Origin: Candidatus Desulfosporosinus nitrosoreducens
GTDB lineage: Bacteria > Bacillota > Desulfitobacteriia > Desulfitobacteriales > Desulfitobacteriaceae
NCBI RefSeq assembly: GCF_030954495.1
Contig: NZ_JAVHUW010000024.1
Coordinates: 1-58,009, forward strand
Length of the DNA: 58,009 nt
Reading direction: 5' to 3'
Part shown: piece by piece, positions 22,715 through 30,556 of the stretch
How the letters are laid out: each line of letters begins with the position of its first letter
Position numbering within the stretch: the first letter of the stretch is position 1
Made by a program: the position numbers and the translations under genes
Notes under the pieces: model-generated
What the model was told of the DNA's origin: nothing
Seen by the model: the letters and a program-made list of their open reading frames with translations, nothing else
Database searches by the model: none

Positions 22715-24469
22715 ATGAACGGCTTACCTAAAGGAGGAAGCTTCCTTTTTCAGCAAACCCTGCCCCAGGATATTTTTACGCCCGAAGATTTCAGCTTAGA
22801 GCATAAAATGATCTATCGAACTGCCGCCGGTTTTGTGACGGACAGTGTTCTGACGAGAATGGATGAATTAGAGGCCAAGCAAGAAGGCTTAAACAGGGAA
22901 CTTCTTCAAGCTGCCGGGGAATTAGGACTTAACGGCGCCGATATTGCGGAGGAGTATGGCGGCACGGAAATGGACAAAATCAGCACCACGATCATTGCGG
23001 AGTGTATGGGCCGCTCCGGCTCCTTTGCCATGACCCAGGGAGGTCAAACCGGGATCGGCAGTATGCCCATTGTCATGTTTGGCACTCATGAACAAAAGCA
23101 AAAATATCTCCCCGGGATAGCCACCGGCGAGATCATCGGAGCCTATGCTTTGACGGAACCCGGAGCGGGATCGGATGCTCTGTCCGCCAAAACCAGCGCG
23201 GTTTTAAGCTCTGACGGCAAGTATTACCTCCTGAACGGGACAAAACAGTTTATTACCAATTCCGCCATGGCCGATATATTCATCGTTTACGCCAAAATAG
23301 ACGGGGATAAGTTTTCAGCCTTTATCGTTGAGGCAGCTTCCGAAGGGCTGTCAACGGGAGCGGAAGAAAAGAAAATGGGCATAAAAGGCTCATCGACCAG
23401 GTCTGTAAGCTTCGAAGATGTCAAAGTTCCCGTTGAAAACCTGCTCTTTACTACTGGGCGGGGTCATATCGTCGCTTTTAACATTCTAAATTTAGGCCGT
23501 TATAAGCTGGCCGCCAATTCGTTAGGCAATGCTAAGTTTGCCCTGGAGCTTGCCGCCACTTATGCCAATGAACGCAAACAATTTGGCAGCCCCATTGCCG
23601 GCTTTGGCCTTATCAAAGAAAAATTAGCCGAAATGGCTATGAAAATCTACGTGATGGAGAGCATGGTCTACCGAACAGGGGGGCTGCTGGAAAACATGAT
23701 GAACAGTTTGGACACCTCCGGGGAAGACGGCGGTCAGGTCGCTGCCCAAGGTATTGAGGAATATGCCTTGGAATGTTCGATGAACAAAGTTTTCGCCACA
23801 GAAGCCCTGGCTTATACGGTGGATGAAGGGGTTCAAATCCACGGCGGATACGGTTTCAGCGCGGAATATACCATCGAAAGACTCTACAGAGACGCCAGGA
23901 TTTATCGGATTTTTGAGGGTACCAATGAGATAAACCGTGTCCTGATTCCCACGACAATGCTGCGCCGCGCAGCTAAAGGAGATTTTCCCCTGCAGGAAGC
24001 CTTTGCAAGACTGAAGGAAACTATGGCTTCAGGCAGCCTAAGCAGAGACGGAGAAGACGGGTTAGTGCAGGCCGCAAAGGATATTTTCCTGCTGACCCTG
24101 GATATCGCCCTGCAAAAGTACGGAAAAGAATTGCCGAAACACCAGGAAATTCTGGGCAAACAGGCGGATTTGGCGATTCAAGCCTTTGCCATGGAAAGCG
24201 CCTGGCTTAGAGCTAAAAAGGCCTTGGCTAAGGAGGGCGAGGCCCAGGCAAAGCTTAAACTCACTTTGGCCAAAGCCTATATTTATGCCACTATTGGCCG
24301 CTTGGAATATTCCGCCCAAGAAATTTTGGCCGCCCTTGCCGAGGGTAAAGAATTGGCCGACAACCTGGAAAACCTGCACAGGTTAACCCGTTATACCCCT
24401 CAGAACACAGTGGCTTTGAGGCGGGAGATTGCCGCCGCAATTTCAGAAAACGGCAGGTATGTCGTGTAA
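22715..24469 (+). CDS. Acyl-CoA dehydrogenase, long FadE/YusJ type
   Basis: A 584-residue FAD enzyme that oxidises an acyl-CoA to the trans-2-enoyl-CoA. It resembles the ~590-residue Bacillus FadE (YusJ) from the N-terminal GGSFLF and FTPEDFSLEHKMI blocks onward. It contains the family signatures AYALTEPGAGSDA and GTKQFITNSAMAD, and ends the catalytic core with RIFEGTNEINR, whose Glu is the usual base. The extra ~170 C-terminal residues are typical of this long class. ATG after AAAGTGAGAG. It follows the transporter by 57 bp in the same operon. Electron acceptor (ETF) genes are not in the window. Confidence 0.88.
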   Translation: MNGLPKGGSFLFQQTLPQDIFTPEDFSLEHKMIYRTAAGFVTDSVLTRMDELEAKQEGLNRELLQAAGELGLNGADIAEEYGGTEMDKISTTIIAECMGRSGSFAMTQGGQTGIGSMPIVMFGTHEQKQKYLPGIATGEIIGAYALTEPGAGSDALSAKTSAVLSSDGKYYLLNGTKQFITNSAMADIFIVYAKIDGDKFSAFIVEAASEGLSTGAEEKKMGIKGSSTRSVSFEDVKVPVENLLFTTGRGHIVAFNILNLGRYKLAANSLGNAKFALELAATYANERKQFGSPIAGFGLIKEKLAEMAMKIYVMESMVYRTGGLLENMMNSLDTSGEDGGQVAAQGIEEYALECSMNKVFATEALAYTVDEGVQIHGGYGFSAEYTIERLYRDARIYRIFEGTNEINRVLIPTTMLRRAAKGDFPLQEAFARLKETMASGSLSRDGEDGLVQAAKDIFLLTLDIALQKYGKELPKHQEILGKQADLAIQAFAMESAWLRAKKALAKEGEAQAKLKLTLAKAYIYATIGRLEYSAQEILAALAEGKELADNLENLHRLTRYTPQNTVALRREIAAAISENGRYVV

Positions 24470-24485
24470 CAGCATTGTGACAACA

Positions 24486-24530
24486 TTTTGTCAAAATTCT
24501 TTACAAGCTCAGGAAAGATTTTTGACAAAA
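24486..24530 (+). promoter_or_regulatory. Paired candidate activator sites upstream of the hbd promoter
   Basis: TTTTGTCAAAA (24486-24496) and TTTTGACAAAA (24520-24530) are reverse complements of each other and lie 70-115 bp upstream of the -24/-12 promoter, where sigma-54 activators usually bind. Confidence 0.45.
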
Positions 24531-24599
24531 AAGGCTGCCAAGCGGCCGCTGTGGTCTCCTTTTTACTGTAAAGAAAGGGCGCCGGCTCACTAAACTGTC

Positions 24600-24615
24600 T
24601 GGCATAGGAATTGCA
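24600..24615 (+). promoter_or_regulatory. Sigma-54 promoter of the 3-hydroxyacyl-CoA dehydrogenase operon
   Basis: TGGCAT-AGGAA-TTGCA, one mismatch to consensus with exact spacing, 210 bp upstream of the ATG at 24825. It shares the TGGCAT and TTGCA halves with the site at 19853. Confidence 0.82.
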
Positions 24616-24824
24616 TAGTATACAATTTATCATGAGCAAAAGATAACATTTTTCCCAATAGGCGGCAGTTTGCAGACAAATTCTTGGGAGCCGGTGAGCA
24701 GTGAAAGGGGGATTAAAAGAAAGCTTTAGCACAGAGTTAAAGGTATTTAGATTCAAAGGCATTTATATAGGAAGGAATAAAACCTTGGCTACTTTTGGCC
24801 TATCTAAAAAGACGAGGGGGTTTG

Positions 24825-25685
24825 ATGATGTCAATTAAGAAAATAGGGGTTTTAGGAGCGGGTTCCATGGGAGGCGGGATTGCTCACTTGGCAGCGGTGA
24901 AAGGTTTTGAAGTTGTACTTTGTGATGTGGAAGAACGTTTTGTGGCAGGTGCTGTTAAACGTATAGCCGGTTTTATGGATAAAAGCGTCGCCAAACAAAA
25001 GATGACTCTTGAAGAAAAGGAATCGGCTTTGCAACGAATAAGCACAACGCTTAATCTGGAAGATTTGGCTTCAGTGGATCTGGTCATCGAAGCTATTTTT
25101 GAGGATTTAGAAATAAAGAAGAGTGCCTTTGCAAAATTGGACAAAATCTGCGCACCCGGGACGATCTTTGGCTCGAATACATCCTCCATGTCGATTACTA
25201 CTCTGGCTTCCGCCACCTCACGTCCCGACAAGGTTGTCGGCATGCATTTCTTCAACCCTCCCCTGATTATGCGCCTGGTCGAAGTCATCCGGGGCTATTA
25301 TACCAGCGATGAGACGGTCATGTTGGTAGCGGAAGCTGCTCAGGCCATGGGTAAAACTCCTGTGGTGGTAAAGAAAGATACCCCCGGATTTATCGTAAAC
25401 CGGATTATGATGCCGCAATTCCTGGAAGCCATTCGTATTGTCGAAGAAGGCATCGCCACTCCCGCAGACGTGGATACGGCCGTCAAACTGGGCTTGAACT
25501 ATCCAATGGGTCCTTTTGAGCTTATGGACTTTACCGGAGTGGAAATCTCGGTTCATGTGGCGGATTACTTATTTAATGAATCTAAAGACATGAAATGGAA
25601 TCCCCCTCAGACCGTCAAGGCTTTAGTTCGTGCCGGACGGCTCGGCAAAAAGACCGGCGGCGGCTGGTTTAATTACGATCAATAA
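24825..25685 (+). CDS. hbd: 3-hydroxybutyryl-CoA/3-hydroxyacyl-CoA dehydrogenase
   Basis: A 286-residue NAD(P)-dependent dehydrogenase that interconverts 3-hydroxyacyl-CoA and 3-ketoacyl-CoA. The N-terminal Rossmann motif is GVLGAGSMGGGIA; the catalytic His lies in VVGMHFFNPP and the C-terminal domain opens with KDTPGFIVNRI. Length matches the ~283-residue single-domain family. ATG at 24825 follows GAGGGGG; the upstream in-frame start at 24795 has no site. It is the first gene of a transcript with hydratase and thiolase, driven by the sigma-54 promoter at 24600. A remnant of a second copy follows directly. Confidence 0.9.
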   Translation: MMSIKKIGVLGAGSMGGGIAHLAAVKGFEVVLCDVEERFVAGAVKRIAGFMDKSVAKQKMTLEEKESALQRISTTLNLEDLASVDLVIEAIFEDLEIKKSAFAKLDKICAPGTIFGSNTSSMSITTLASATSRPDKVVGMHFFNPPLIMRLVEVIRGYYTSDETVMLVAEAAQAMGKTPVVVKKDTPGFIVNRIMMPQFLEAIRIVEEGIATPADVDTAVKLGLNYPMGPFELMDFTGVEISVHVADYLFNESKDMKWNPPQTVKALVRAGRLGKKTGGGWFNYDQ

Positions 25686-25755
25686 CCTCAAACGCCTGGT
25701 ACAAGCCGGACACCTTGGCCGCAAAGCAGGAAAAGGATTTTACACCCATGATTGA
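25684..25755 (+). pseudogene. 3' remnant of a second 3-hydroxyacyl-CoA dehydrogenase gene
   Basis: In the frame starting at 25684 the spacer encodes LVQAGHLGRKAGKGFYTHD and then a stop, closely matching the real C-terminus upstream (LVRAGRLGKKTGGGWFNYD). It has no start and only about 23 codons. This points to a former tandem copy removed by deletion, or to recombination at the 3' end. Confidence 0.75.
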
Positions 25756-25774
25756 GTGAGGGGAGGAACTGCAA

Positions 25775-26557
25775 ATGCCCGAGAATAAGGCCGTCGAACT
25801 TACGTATACAGGGGGGGTGGCTGTTATAACCATTAACAATCCTCCTGTCAACGCTCTTACCTTAGAAGTCAGAGCACAATTGAAACAAGTTCTTCAGGAA
25901 GTCGAGGAAAATGAGGATGTCAGGGTTTTGGTCATTACCGGAGCCGGGCCGAAGTGCTTTGTCGCAGGAGCGGACATCAAAGACTTTCCTAAGCAGATGG
26001 CAAGCGGTCCGCGGGAAAACGCCACAATTTATAAAGAGATGTTTACCTACTTGGAGGAAACCCCCAGACCGGTTATTGCCGCTCTAAATGGCTTAGCATT
26101 AGGCGGGGGCTGTGAATTGGCCCTAGCCTGTGATCTGCGTATAGCCGATGAAAAGGCCAAAATTGGCTTGCCGGAAGTGACCTTAGGTTTAATCCCCGGC
26201 TTGGGCGGCACTCAGCGCTTGGCCAGGTTGGTGGGGCAAGCCAAAGCGAAAGAATTGTTGTTTACCGGCACAATTATCACTGCCGAAGAAGCTTTGCGCC
26301 TGGGTTTGATTAATCAAATTGCGGCCCAGGGTACAGCCTTGGAGGAGGCTCTTAAACTGGCCCGGAAGCTGGCTCAAGGAGCAGGAGTAGCTATCGCCTG
26401 CGCTAAATATCTGGTAAACCGGGGTACGGAGCTTCCTTTGCGGGATGCTCTGGAAATGGAAATGCAGCAGGTTGAAAAAATCTTCCGGACTGAAGATCTT
26501 CAGGAAGGCCTCGAAGCCTTTATTAATAAACGTCCTGCCGTCTTTAAGAATCGCTGA
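25775..26557 (+). CDS. Enoyl-CoA hydratase (crotonase family)
   Basis: A 260-residue enzyme adding water to trans-2-enoyl-CoA. Both catalytic glutamates of true hydratases are in place: ALGGGCELALACD and GLPEVTLGLIPGLGGTQRL. The oxyanion-hole segment GPKCFVAGADIKDF is also typical. Length equals the family norm. ATG follows GGGGAGG. It lies between the dehydrogenase and the thiolase and completes the hydration step of the pathway. Confidence 0.9.
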   Translation: MPENKAVELTYTGGVAVITINNPPVNALTLEVRAQLKQVLQEVEENEDVRVLVITGAGPKCFVAGADIKDFPKQMASGPRENATIYKEMFTYLEETPRPVIAALNGLALGGGCELALACDLRIADEKAKIGLPEVTLGLIPGLGGTQRLARLVGQAKAKELLFTGTIITAEEALRLGLINQIAAQGTALEEALKLARKLAQGAGVAIACAKYLVNRGTELPLRDALEMEMQQVEKIFRTEDLQEGLEAFINKRPAVFKNR

Positions 26558-26628
26558 TTACAACGACAGGCCGGGCAGGAACCATGAAAGCAGGTAATTG
26601 AGCGGCAGACTATGAAGGAGGTTATTTA

Positions 26629-27822
26629 ATGTATTCCAAAGCCTTTATTCCTTACGGTGGTTACTACAGTACCCCTTTTGCCCGTTGGCAGGGGAGCCTT
26701 CAGAATGAAAATTCCATTGAGCTGGCGGCGGCAACCGCTAAAAAATGGCTTCAAACCAGGGAAATTGATGCCAAACTGTTTGAATACCTTGTCTTCGGCA
26801 AAACCGTCGGGCAACTGCACACCTTTTACGCCGCTCCCTGGGCGGCAGCTCTTATGGGAGCTCCGGATATTCCCGGAGTGCATATTCCGCAGGCCTGCTC
26901 GACTTCTACCACGTCCCTTAACCATGCGGCGGCGTCTGTCGAAACAGGTCTTTATGAGACTGCCTTCTGCCTGCTCACGGACCGCTGCTCCAATGGGCCG
27001 TTTACCGTCTGGCCCAATCCAATGGGAGCGGGTGGGGAGGTTGTTGCGGAAAGCTGGATGATGGATAACTTCGCCAAAGATCCTTGGGGCGGGGTAGCTA
27101 TGATTCAGACAGCGGAAAATGTCGTCAAAAAAGCCGGCGGGATCAGCAAGGAAGAGGTCGACAGGGTAACCTTCCGGCGCTATGAGCAGTATCAGGCTGC
27201 TTTAGCCGATGAGCGCAGTTTCCAGAAACGTTACATGGTCCCCGTGGAATATAAAGTAAGCAAAAAGAAAAGGGGAGTCCTGGCAGAAGATGAAGGCGTG
27301 ACTCCCACAACCCTGGAAGGGTTGAGCAAGTTAAAGCCCGTTATTCCCGATGGAGTTCTTTCCTACGGAGCTCAAACTTATCCTGCCGACGGCAACTGCG
27401 GAGTGATTGTTACAACCCGGGATAAAGCCCAGGCTTTGAGTACTGATAAAGGGATTGAAATTCAAATCCTATCTTATGGTTTTGCCCGGGCTGAAAAAGC
27501 GCATATGGCTATGGCTCCGGTTCCCGCGGCCAGAATGGCCCTGGCTAAAGCAGGAATTGCTGTCAAGGATGTAAAGGCGGTCAAAACCCACAGTCCCTTT
27601 ACCGCCAATGATCTTTATATGGCGAGGGAAATGGGCATTGATGTTATGACCATCAACAATTACGGCTGCTCCCTTATTTACGGGCATCCGCAAGGACCTA
27701 CCGCCGCCCGGGCAATTATCGAAATGATTGAAGAGCTGACTATTCTGGGCGGGGGCTATGGTTTATTCGCCGGATGTGCGGCCGGAGATACCGCCGCGGC
27801 TCTTGTGGTCAAAGTTTCCTAA
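26629..27822 (+). CDS. Divergent thiolase-superfamily acetyl-CoA acyltransferase
   Basis: A 397-residue thiolase-fold protein. The nucleophile is Cys90 in PQACSTSTTSL; GHPQGPT supplies the conserved His, and GCAAGDTAAA the C-terminal catalytic Cys region, where ordinary thiolases read CxGGG. The usual GEAFA-type loop is replaced by KTHSPFTAND. It is therefore a less common subfamily, probably still cleaving a 3-ketoacyl-CoA to acetyl-CoA as the last beta-oxidation step. ATG after GAAGGAGG. It ends the operon; a terminator-like stem follows at 27940. Confidence 0.8.
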   Translation: MYSKAFIPYGGYYSTPFARWQGSLQNENSIELAAATAKKWLQTREIDAKLFEYLVFGKTVGQLHTFYAAPWAAALMGAPDIPGVHIPQACSTSTTSLNHAAASVETGLYETAFCLLTDRCSNGPFTVWPNPMGAGGEVVAESWMMDNFAKDPWGGVAMIQTAENVVKKAGGISKEEVDRVTFRRYEQYQAALADERSFQKRYMVPVEYKVSKKKRGVLAEDEGVTPTTLEGLSKLKPVIPDGVLSYGAQTYPADGNCGVIVTTRDKAQALSTDKGIEIQILSYGFARAEKAHMAMAPVPAARMALAKAGIAVKDVKAVKTHSPFTANDLYMAREMGIDVMTINNYGCSLIYGHPQGPTAARAIIEMIEELTILGGGYGLFAGCAAGDTAAALVVKVS

Positions 27823-27939
27823 AGTTAGATACAGGATTGACTGGTTCATCCCCAACATGAGCTAGGAAAATTGATCTAAGATGTGACAACGTTTAACGTT
27901 AGTTTATAAGCCCTTTTAAGGATAAGAGCTAACTTTTAG

Positions 27940-27983
27940 AACTAGGACCGAACGTAAGCCAATTATGCTTGGTTCTAGTTTTC
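27940..27983 (+). terminator. Probable terminator after the thiolase gene
   Basis: AACTAGGACC pairs with GGTTCTAGTT (one G-T pair) around a 21-nt loop, followed by a short T run. Confidence 0.55.
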
Positions 27984-28021
27984 TCATAAATATTTTCAGA
28001 CCTCCAAGCGGTTTTATCCGC

Positions 28022-28143
28022 TGACTAATCCGCTCTAAGACTCCCGCTTTGGCAAGCGGTGAGTCAAGAGCGGCTAAGTCCCTGGATAAGTGCGACTAAG
28101 ATTCAGATGGAGTTAAAATTCCACCTGAATCAAGTCTTCTTTA
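28022..28143. repeat. 122-bp structured intergenic repeat, copy 1
   Basis: Same length and about 95% identical (6 differences counted) to 34041-34162. It folds into several stems: CTCCGCTT-like arm with AAGCGGTGAG, AGTC with GACT, GATTCAG..TGGA with TCCA..CTGAATC, all inside an outer AAGACT/AGTCTT pair. No ORF. Confidence 0.85.
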
Positions 28144-28338
28144 TTTTGCATGCGTCAACTTCAATTATTTGAATTAAGTAATAAAGGTTAATTTAAGGCA
28201 AATGGCGAATAATTAATACCGAAAATAACAAAATATTATAAATAGTTTAACAAATATTTAAAAGTACAACAAAGGTAAGACGCTCCATCTGACCAAGATT
28301 ATCTTTTCGTTAGCAACCCTTAAGGAGAAGGTGATAAT

Positions 28339-29787
28339 GTGGTCTGTGAAAATCAAAAGCCCAATCCTACACAGCAGGAAGCTATTCAAGAGGAAATAAG
28401 AAAAACCTTTGGACAAAACTTTTTACAACAGATTATCGATAATTCCTACGACTCGATGTTTGTTACCGATAAATTTGGCAACGTGCTGCTGGCTAATGAA
28501 GGTACGGGGAAATTCATGGGGCTGAGTATCGGGGAACTGGTTGGCAGGAATGTTAAAGATTTTGTAAAACATGGTGTATATGACTGGTCTCCGACTATCA
28601 AAGCCATTGAAACCCGTTCCGTAGTATCCGGAATTGTCAGAAACAACCGGGGTAATCAGCAGATGGTCACCAGCAAGCCCCTGCTGGATGAAGTGAATGA
28701 CATCCTCATGGTTATTACCAATGCACGTGATACTGATGTTGTCAATCAATATTTCGAAGCCTTGGAAAAAGAAAGAACCTCCGTTCGTCTCTATAAAACT
28801 GCGGTTAAGTATTTGAGTGATAGCGATATGGAGAATAAAGAAATTGTCGCCGAGAGTAAGCAAATGCGTCAAGTCATCAAAACCAGTAATTTTATCGCTA
28901 AAACCGACAGTACCGTTATGCTTATCGGCGAAACCGGGACCGGTAAAGAAGTTATGGCAAGACATATCCACAGAAACAGTCTCCGCTCTAAAGAACCCTT
29001 TATTCCTGTAAATTGCGCCGCAATACCTCATGAATTGCTGGAATCTGAGTTTTTCGGCTATGTGCGCGGAGCCTTTACCGGCGCTAATCCCCAAGGCAAG
29101 CCGGGCCTGTTCGAAATTGCCAATAAAGGCACCCTGTTTCTGGACGAAATTGCGGAATTGCCTTTGGCTATGCAGTCCAAACTACTGCGGGTTCTGGAAT
29201 CCGGTGAAGCAAAGCGGTTGGGAGATACGGCTGCTTACCAGTCTAATGTTCGCTTTATTGCCGCCACAAATCGGGATTTAAAAGCGATGATCAGCCAAAA
29301 GTTGTTTCGAAGCGACCTCTATTACCGGATGAATGTCATACCCATAAATTTACCCCCTCTCAAGGAGAGGCCCGAGGACATCCTTGCGTTGGCCTATAAA
29401 TTCTTAGACACTTTAAACAAAAAATATGCTCTGAAAAAAACTCTTTCCCCTAAAGCCACTCGGGCGCTCTATAACTATAGTTGGCCGGGAAATGTACGCG
29501 AACTCCGCAACGTCATCGAAAGGCTGTTTATTACCTCAGCGGGAGAGGTATTGAATTTTGAAGATGATTTTTTTATGAACAGCATAGCCCGTAGTGAGAC
29601 TTCAGCCGAAAAATCGCCGGCGCCAAGCGCTAGAGTGTATCAGGGGACTTTAAAAAAAGTTCTCAAGTCGGTGGAAGAAGAGTATGTAAATCAAGTATTG
29701 GCCGACTGCGGCGGCCGAGTGGGTGAAGCCGCCCAGCGCTTAGGAATTCACCGCTCCATGCTCTATCGGAAGAAAAATAATAAATAA
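28339..29787 (+). CDS. Sigma-54 dependent activator with PAS sensor domain
   Basis: A 482-residue transcription factor. A PAS domain occupies about residues 30-140 (DNSYDSMFVTDKFGNVLLAN). The AAA+ domain has Walker A GETGTGKE near 197, an intact GAFTGA loop near 244 and LFLDEIAELP near 265. The C-terminus is a Fis-like helix-turn-helix (AAQRLGIHRSMLYRKK). GTG start after AAGGAGAAGGTGATAAT. It follows the beta-oxidation operon on the same strand. Together with the PrpR-like protein it gives the cluster two different sigma-54 inputs; which promoter each controls is unknown. Confidence 0.88.
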   Translation: MVCENQKPNPTQQEAIQEEIRKTFGQNFLQQIIDNSYDSMFVTDKFGNVLLANEGTGKFMGLSIGELVGRNVKDFVKHGVYDWSPTIKAIETRSVVSGIVRNNRGNQQMVTSKPLLDEVNDILMVITNARDTDVVNQYFEALEKERTSVRLYKTAVKYLSDSDMENKEIVAESKQMRQVIKTSNFIAKTDSTVMLIGETGTGKEVMARHIHRNSLRSKEPFIPVNCAAIPHELLESEFFGYVRGAFTGANPQGKPGLFEIANKGTLFLDEIAELPLAMQSKLLRVLESGEAKRLGDTAAYQSNVRFIAATNRDLKAMISQKLFRSDLYYRMNVIPINLPPLKERPEDILALAYKFLDTLNKKYALKKTLSPKATRALYNYSWPGNVRELRNVIERLFITSAGEVLNFEDDFFMNSIARSETSAEKSPAPSARVYQGTLKKVLKSVEEEYVNQVLADCGGRVGEAAQRLGIHRSMLYRKKNNK

Positions 29788-29880
29788 CTTATGTCTATAA
29801 TTAATTGGTGAGGGGTTGTGCTAAAACTTGTTTATGTTGTTTTTCACATCCCCACTTTTGCCTCTCTAGTCAGCAATGAG

Positions 29881-29925
29881 AAAGCGTCCTCACTCCACTT
29901 TGACAGTGAAAGGAGGACGCTTTTT
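29881..29925 (+). terminator. Terminator after the PAS activator gene
   Basis: AAAGCGTCCTC pairs with GGAGGACGCTTT, followed by T residues. Confidence 0.88.
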
Positions 29926-30014
29926 GAGTGTTGCAACCACTTTGAATTTTAGGGACTGAGACTGAGTTTTCACATAGACAGTTTTCAGGACAGTCCCTTT
30001 TAGTTGTCAAGAAC

Positions 30015-30043
30015 TTGAAGGTTCTTAACACTTAACCTATAAT
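30015..30043 (+). promoter_or_regulatory. Sigma-A promoter of the thioesterase gene
   Basis: TTGAAG and TATAAT separated by 17 bp, 40 bp upstream of the start codon. Confidence 0.7.
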
Positions 30044-30082
30044 ATTCCAATATAGGAACTTTTATTAGGAGGGGCAATCAAA

Positions 30083-30502
30083 GTGACGGAGAGAATAAGT
30101 TTAGAAGAGACGTTAGCCAAAGACACATTAATCGGAGCTTTAGGAATTAAACTAGTGGAAATCAGCCCGGAAAAAGTTGTAGCCACTATGGCTGTGAACG
30201 GGGCGACCAGGCAGCCGGCGGGCATGCTGCACGGCGGGGCTTCCGTGGCTTTAGCCGAAACGGTGGCGAGTGTGGGAACTTACAACTTAATCGATCAAAA
30301 AAACCAAGTTACGGTAGGGTTGGAGATTAACGCTAACCATATTCGCGGAAAAAGGGATGGGATCGTGACTGCGGTTGCCGTTCCTCTGCACAAGGGTCGG
30401 ACGACGATGGTATGGGATATCAAGATATCGGATGAAGAGGGAAAATTGATTTGTGTCTCACGCTGTACTATGGCCATTGTGGACAAGAGACCTTCGGCTT
30501 GA
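30083..30502 (+). CDS. Hotdog-fold thioesterase, PaaI/DHNA-CoA family
   Basis: A 139-residue acyl-CoA thioesterase of the 4HBT superfamily. The segment MLHGGASVALAETVAS carries the HGG...E catalytic pattern of PaaI-like enzymes and of 1,4-dihydroxy-2-naphthoyl-CoA thioesterases. GTG start after TAGGAGG. It has its own sigma-A promoter and no operon partner on the plus strand; the minus-strand aminopeptidase converges on it. A role in clearing acyl-CoA or in menaquinone synthesis are both possible; sequence alone does not decide. Confidence 0.82.
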   Translation: MTERISLEETLAKDTLIGALGIKLVEISPEKVVATMAVNGATRQPAGMLHGGASVALAETVASVGTYNLIDQKNQVTVGLEINANHIRGKRDGIVTAVAVPLHKGRTTMVWDIKISDEEGKLICVSRCTMAIVDKRPSA

Positions 30503-30556
30503 GAGATTTTTAAGATCTTTTAAAGTCTTTTAAGGTCTGTACATAATGTTAGTCTT

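Noticed and set aside
28423..29094. 223-codon minus-strand frame inside the PAS activator gene
   Set aside because: Lies wholly opposite a well-supported gene, with no ribosome site or family resemblance.
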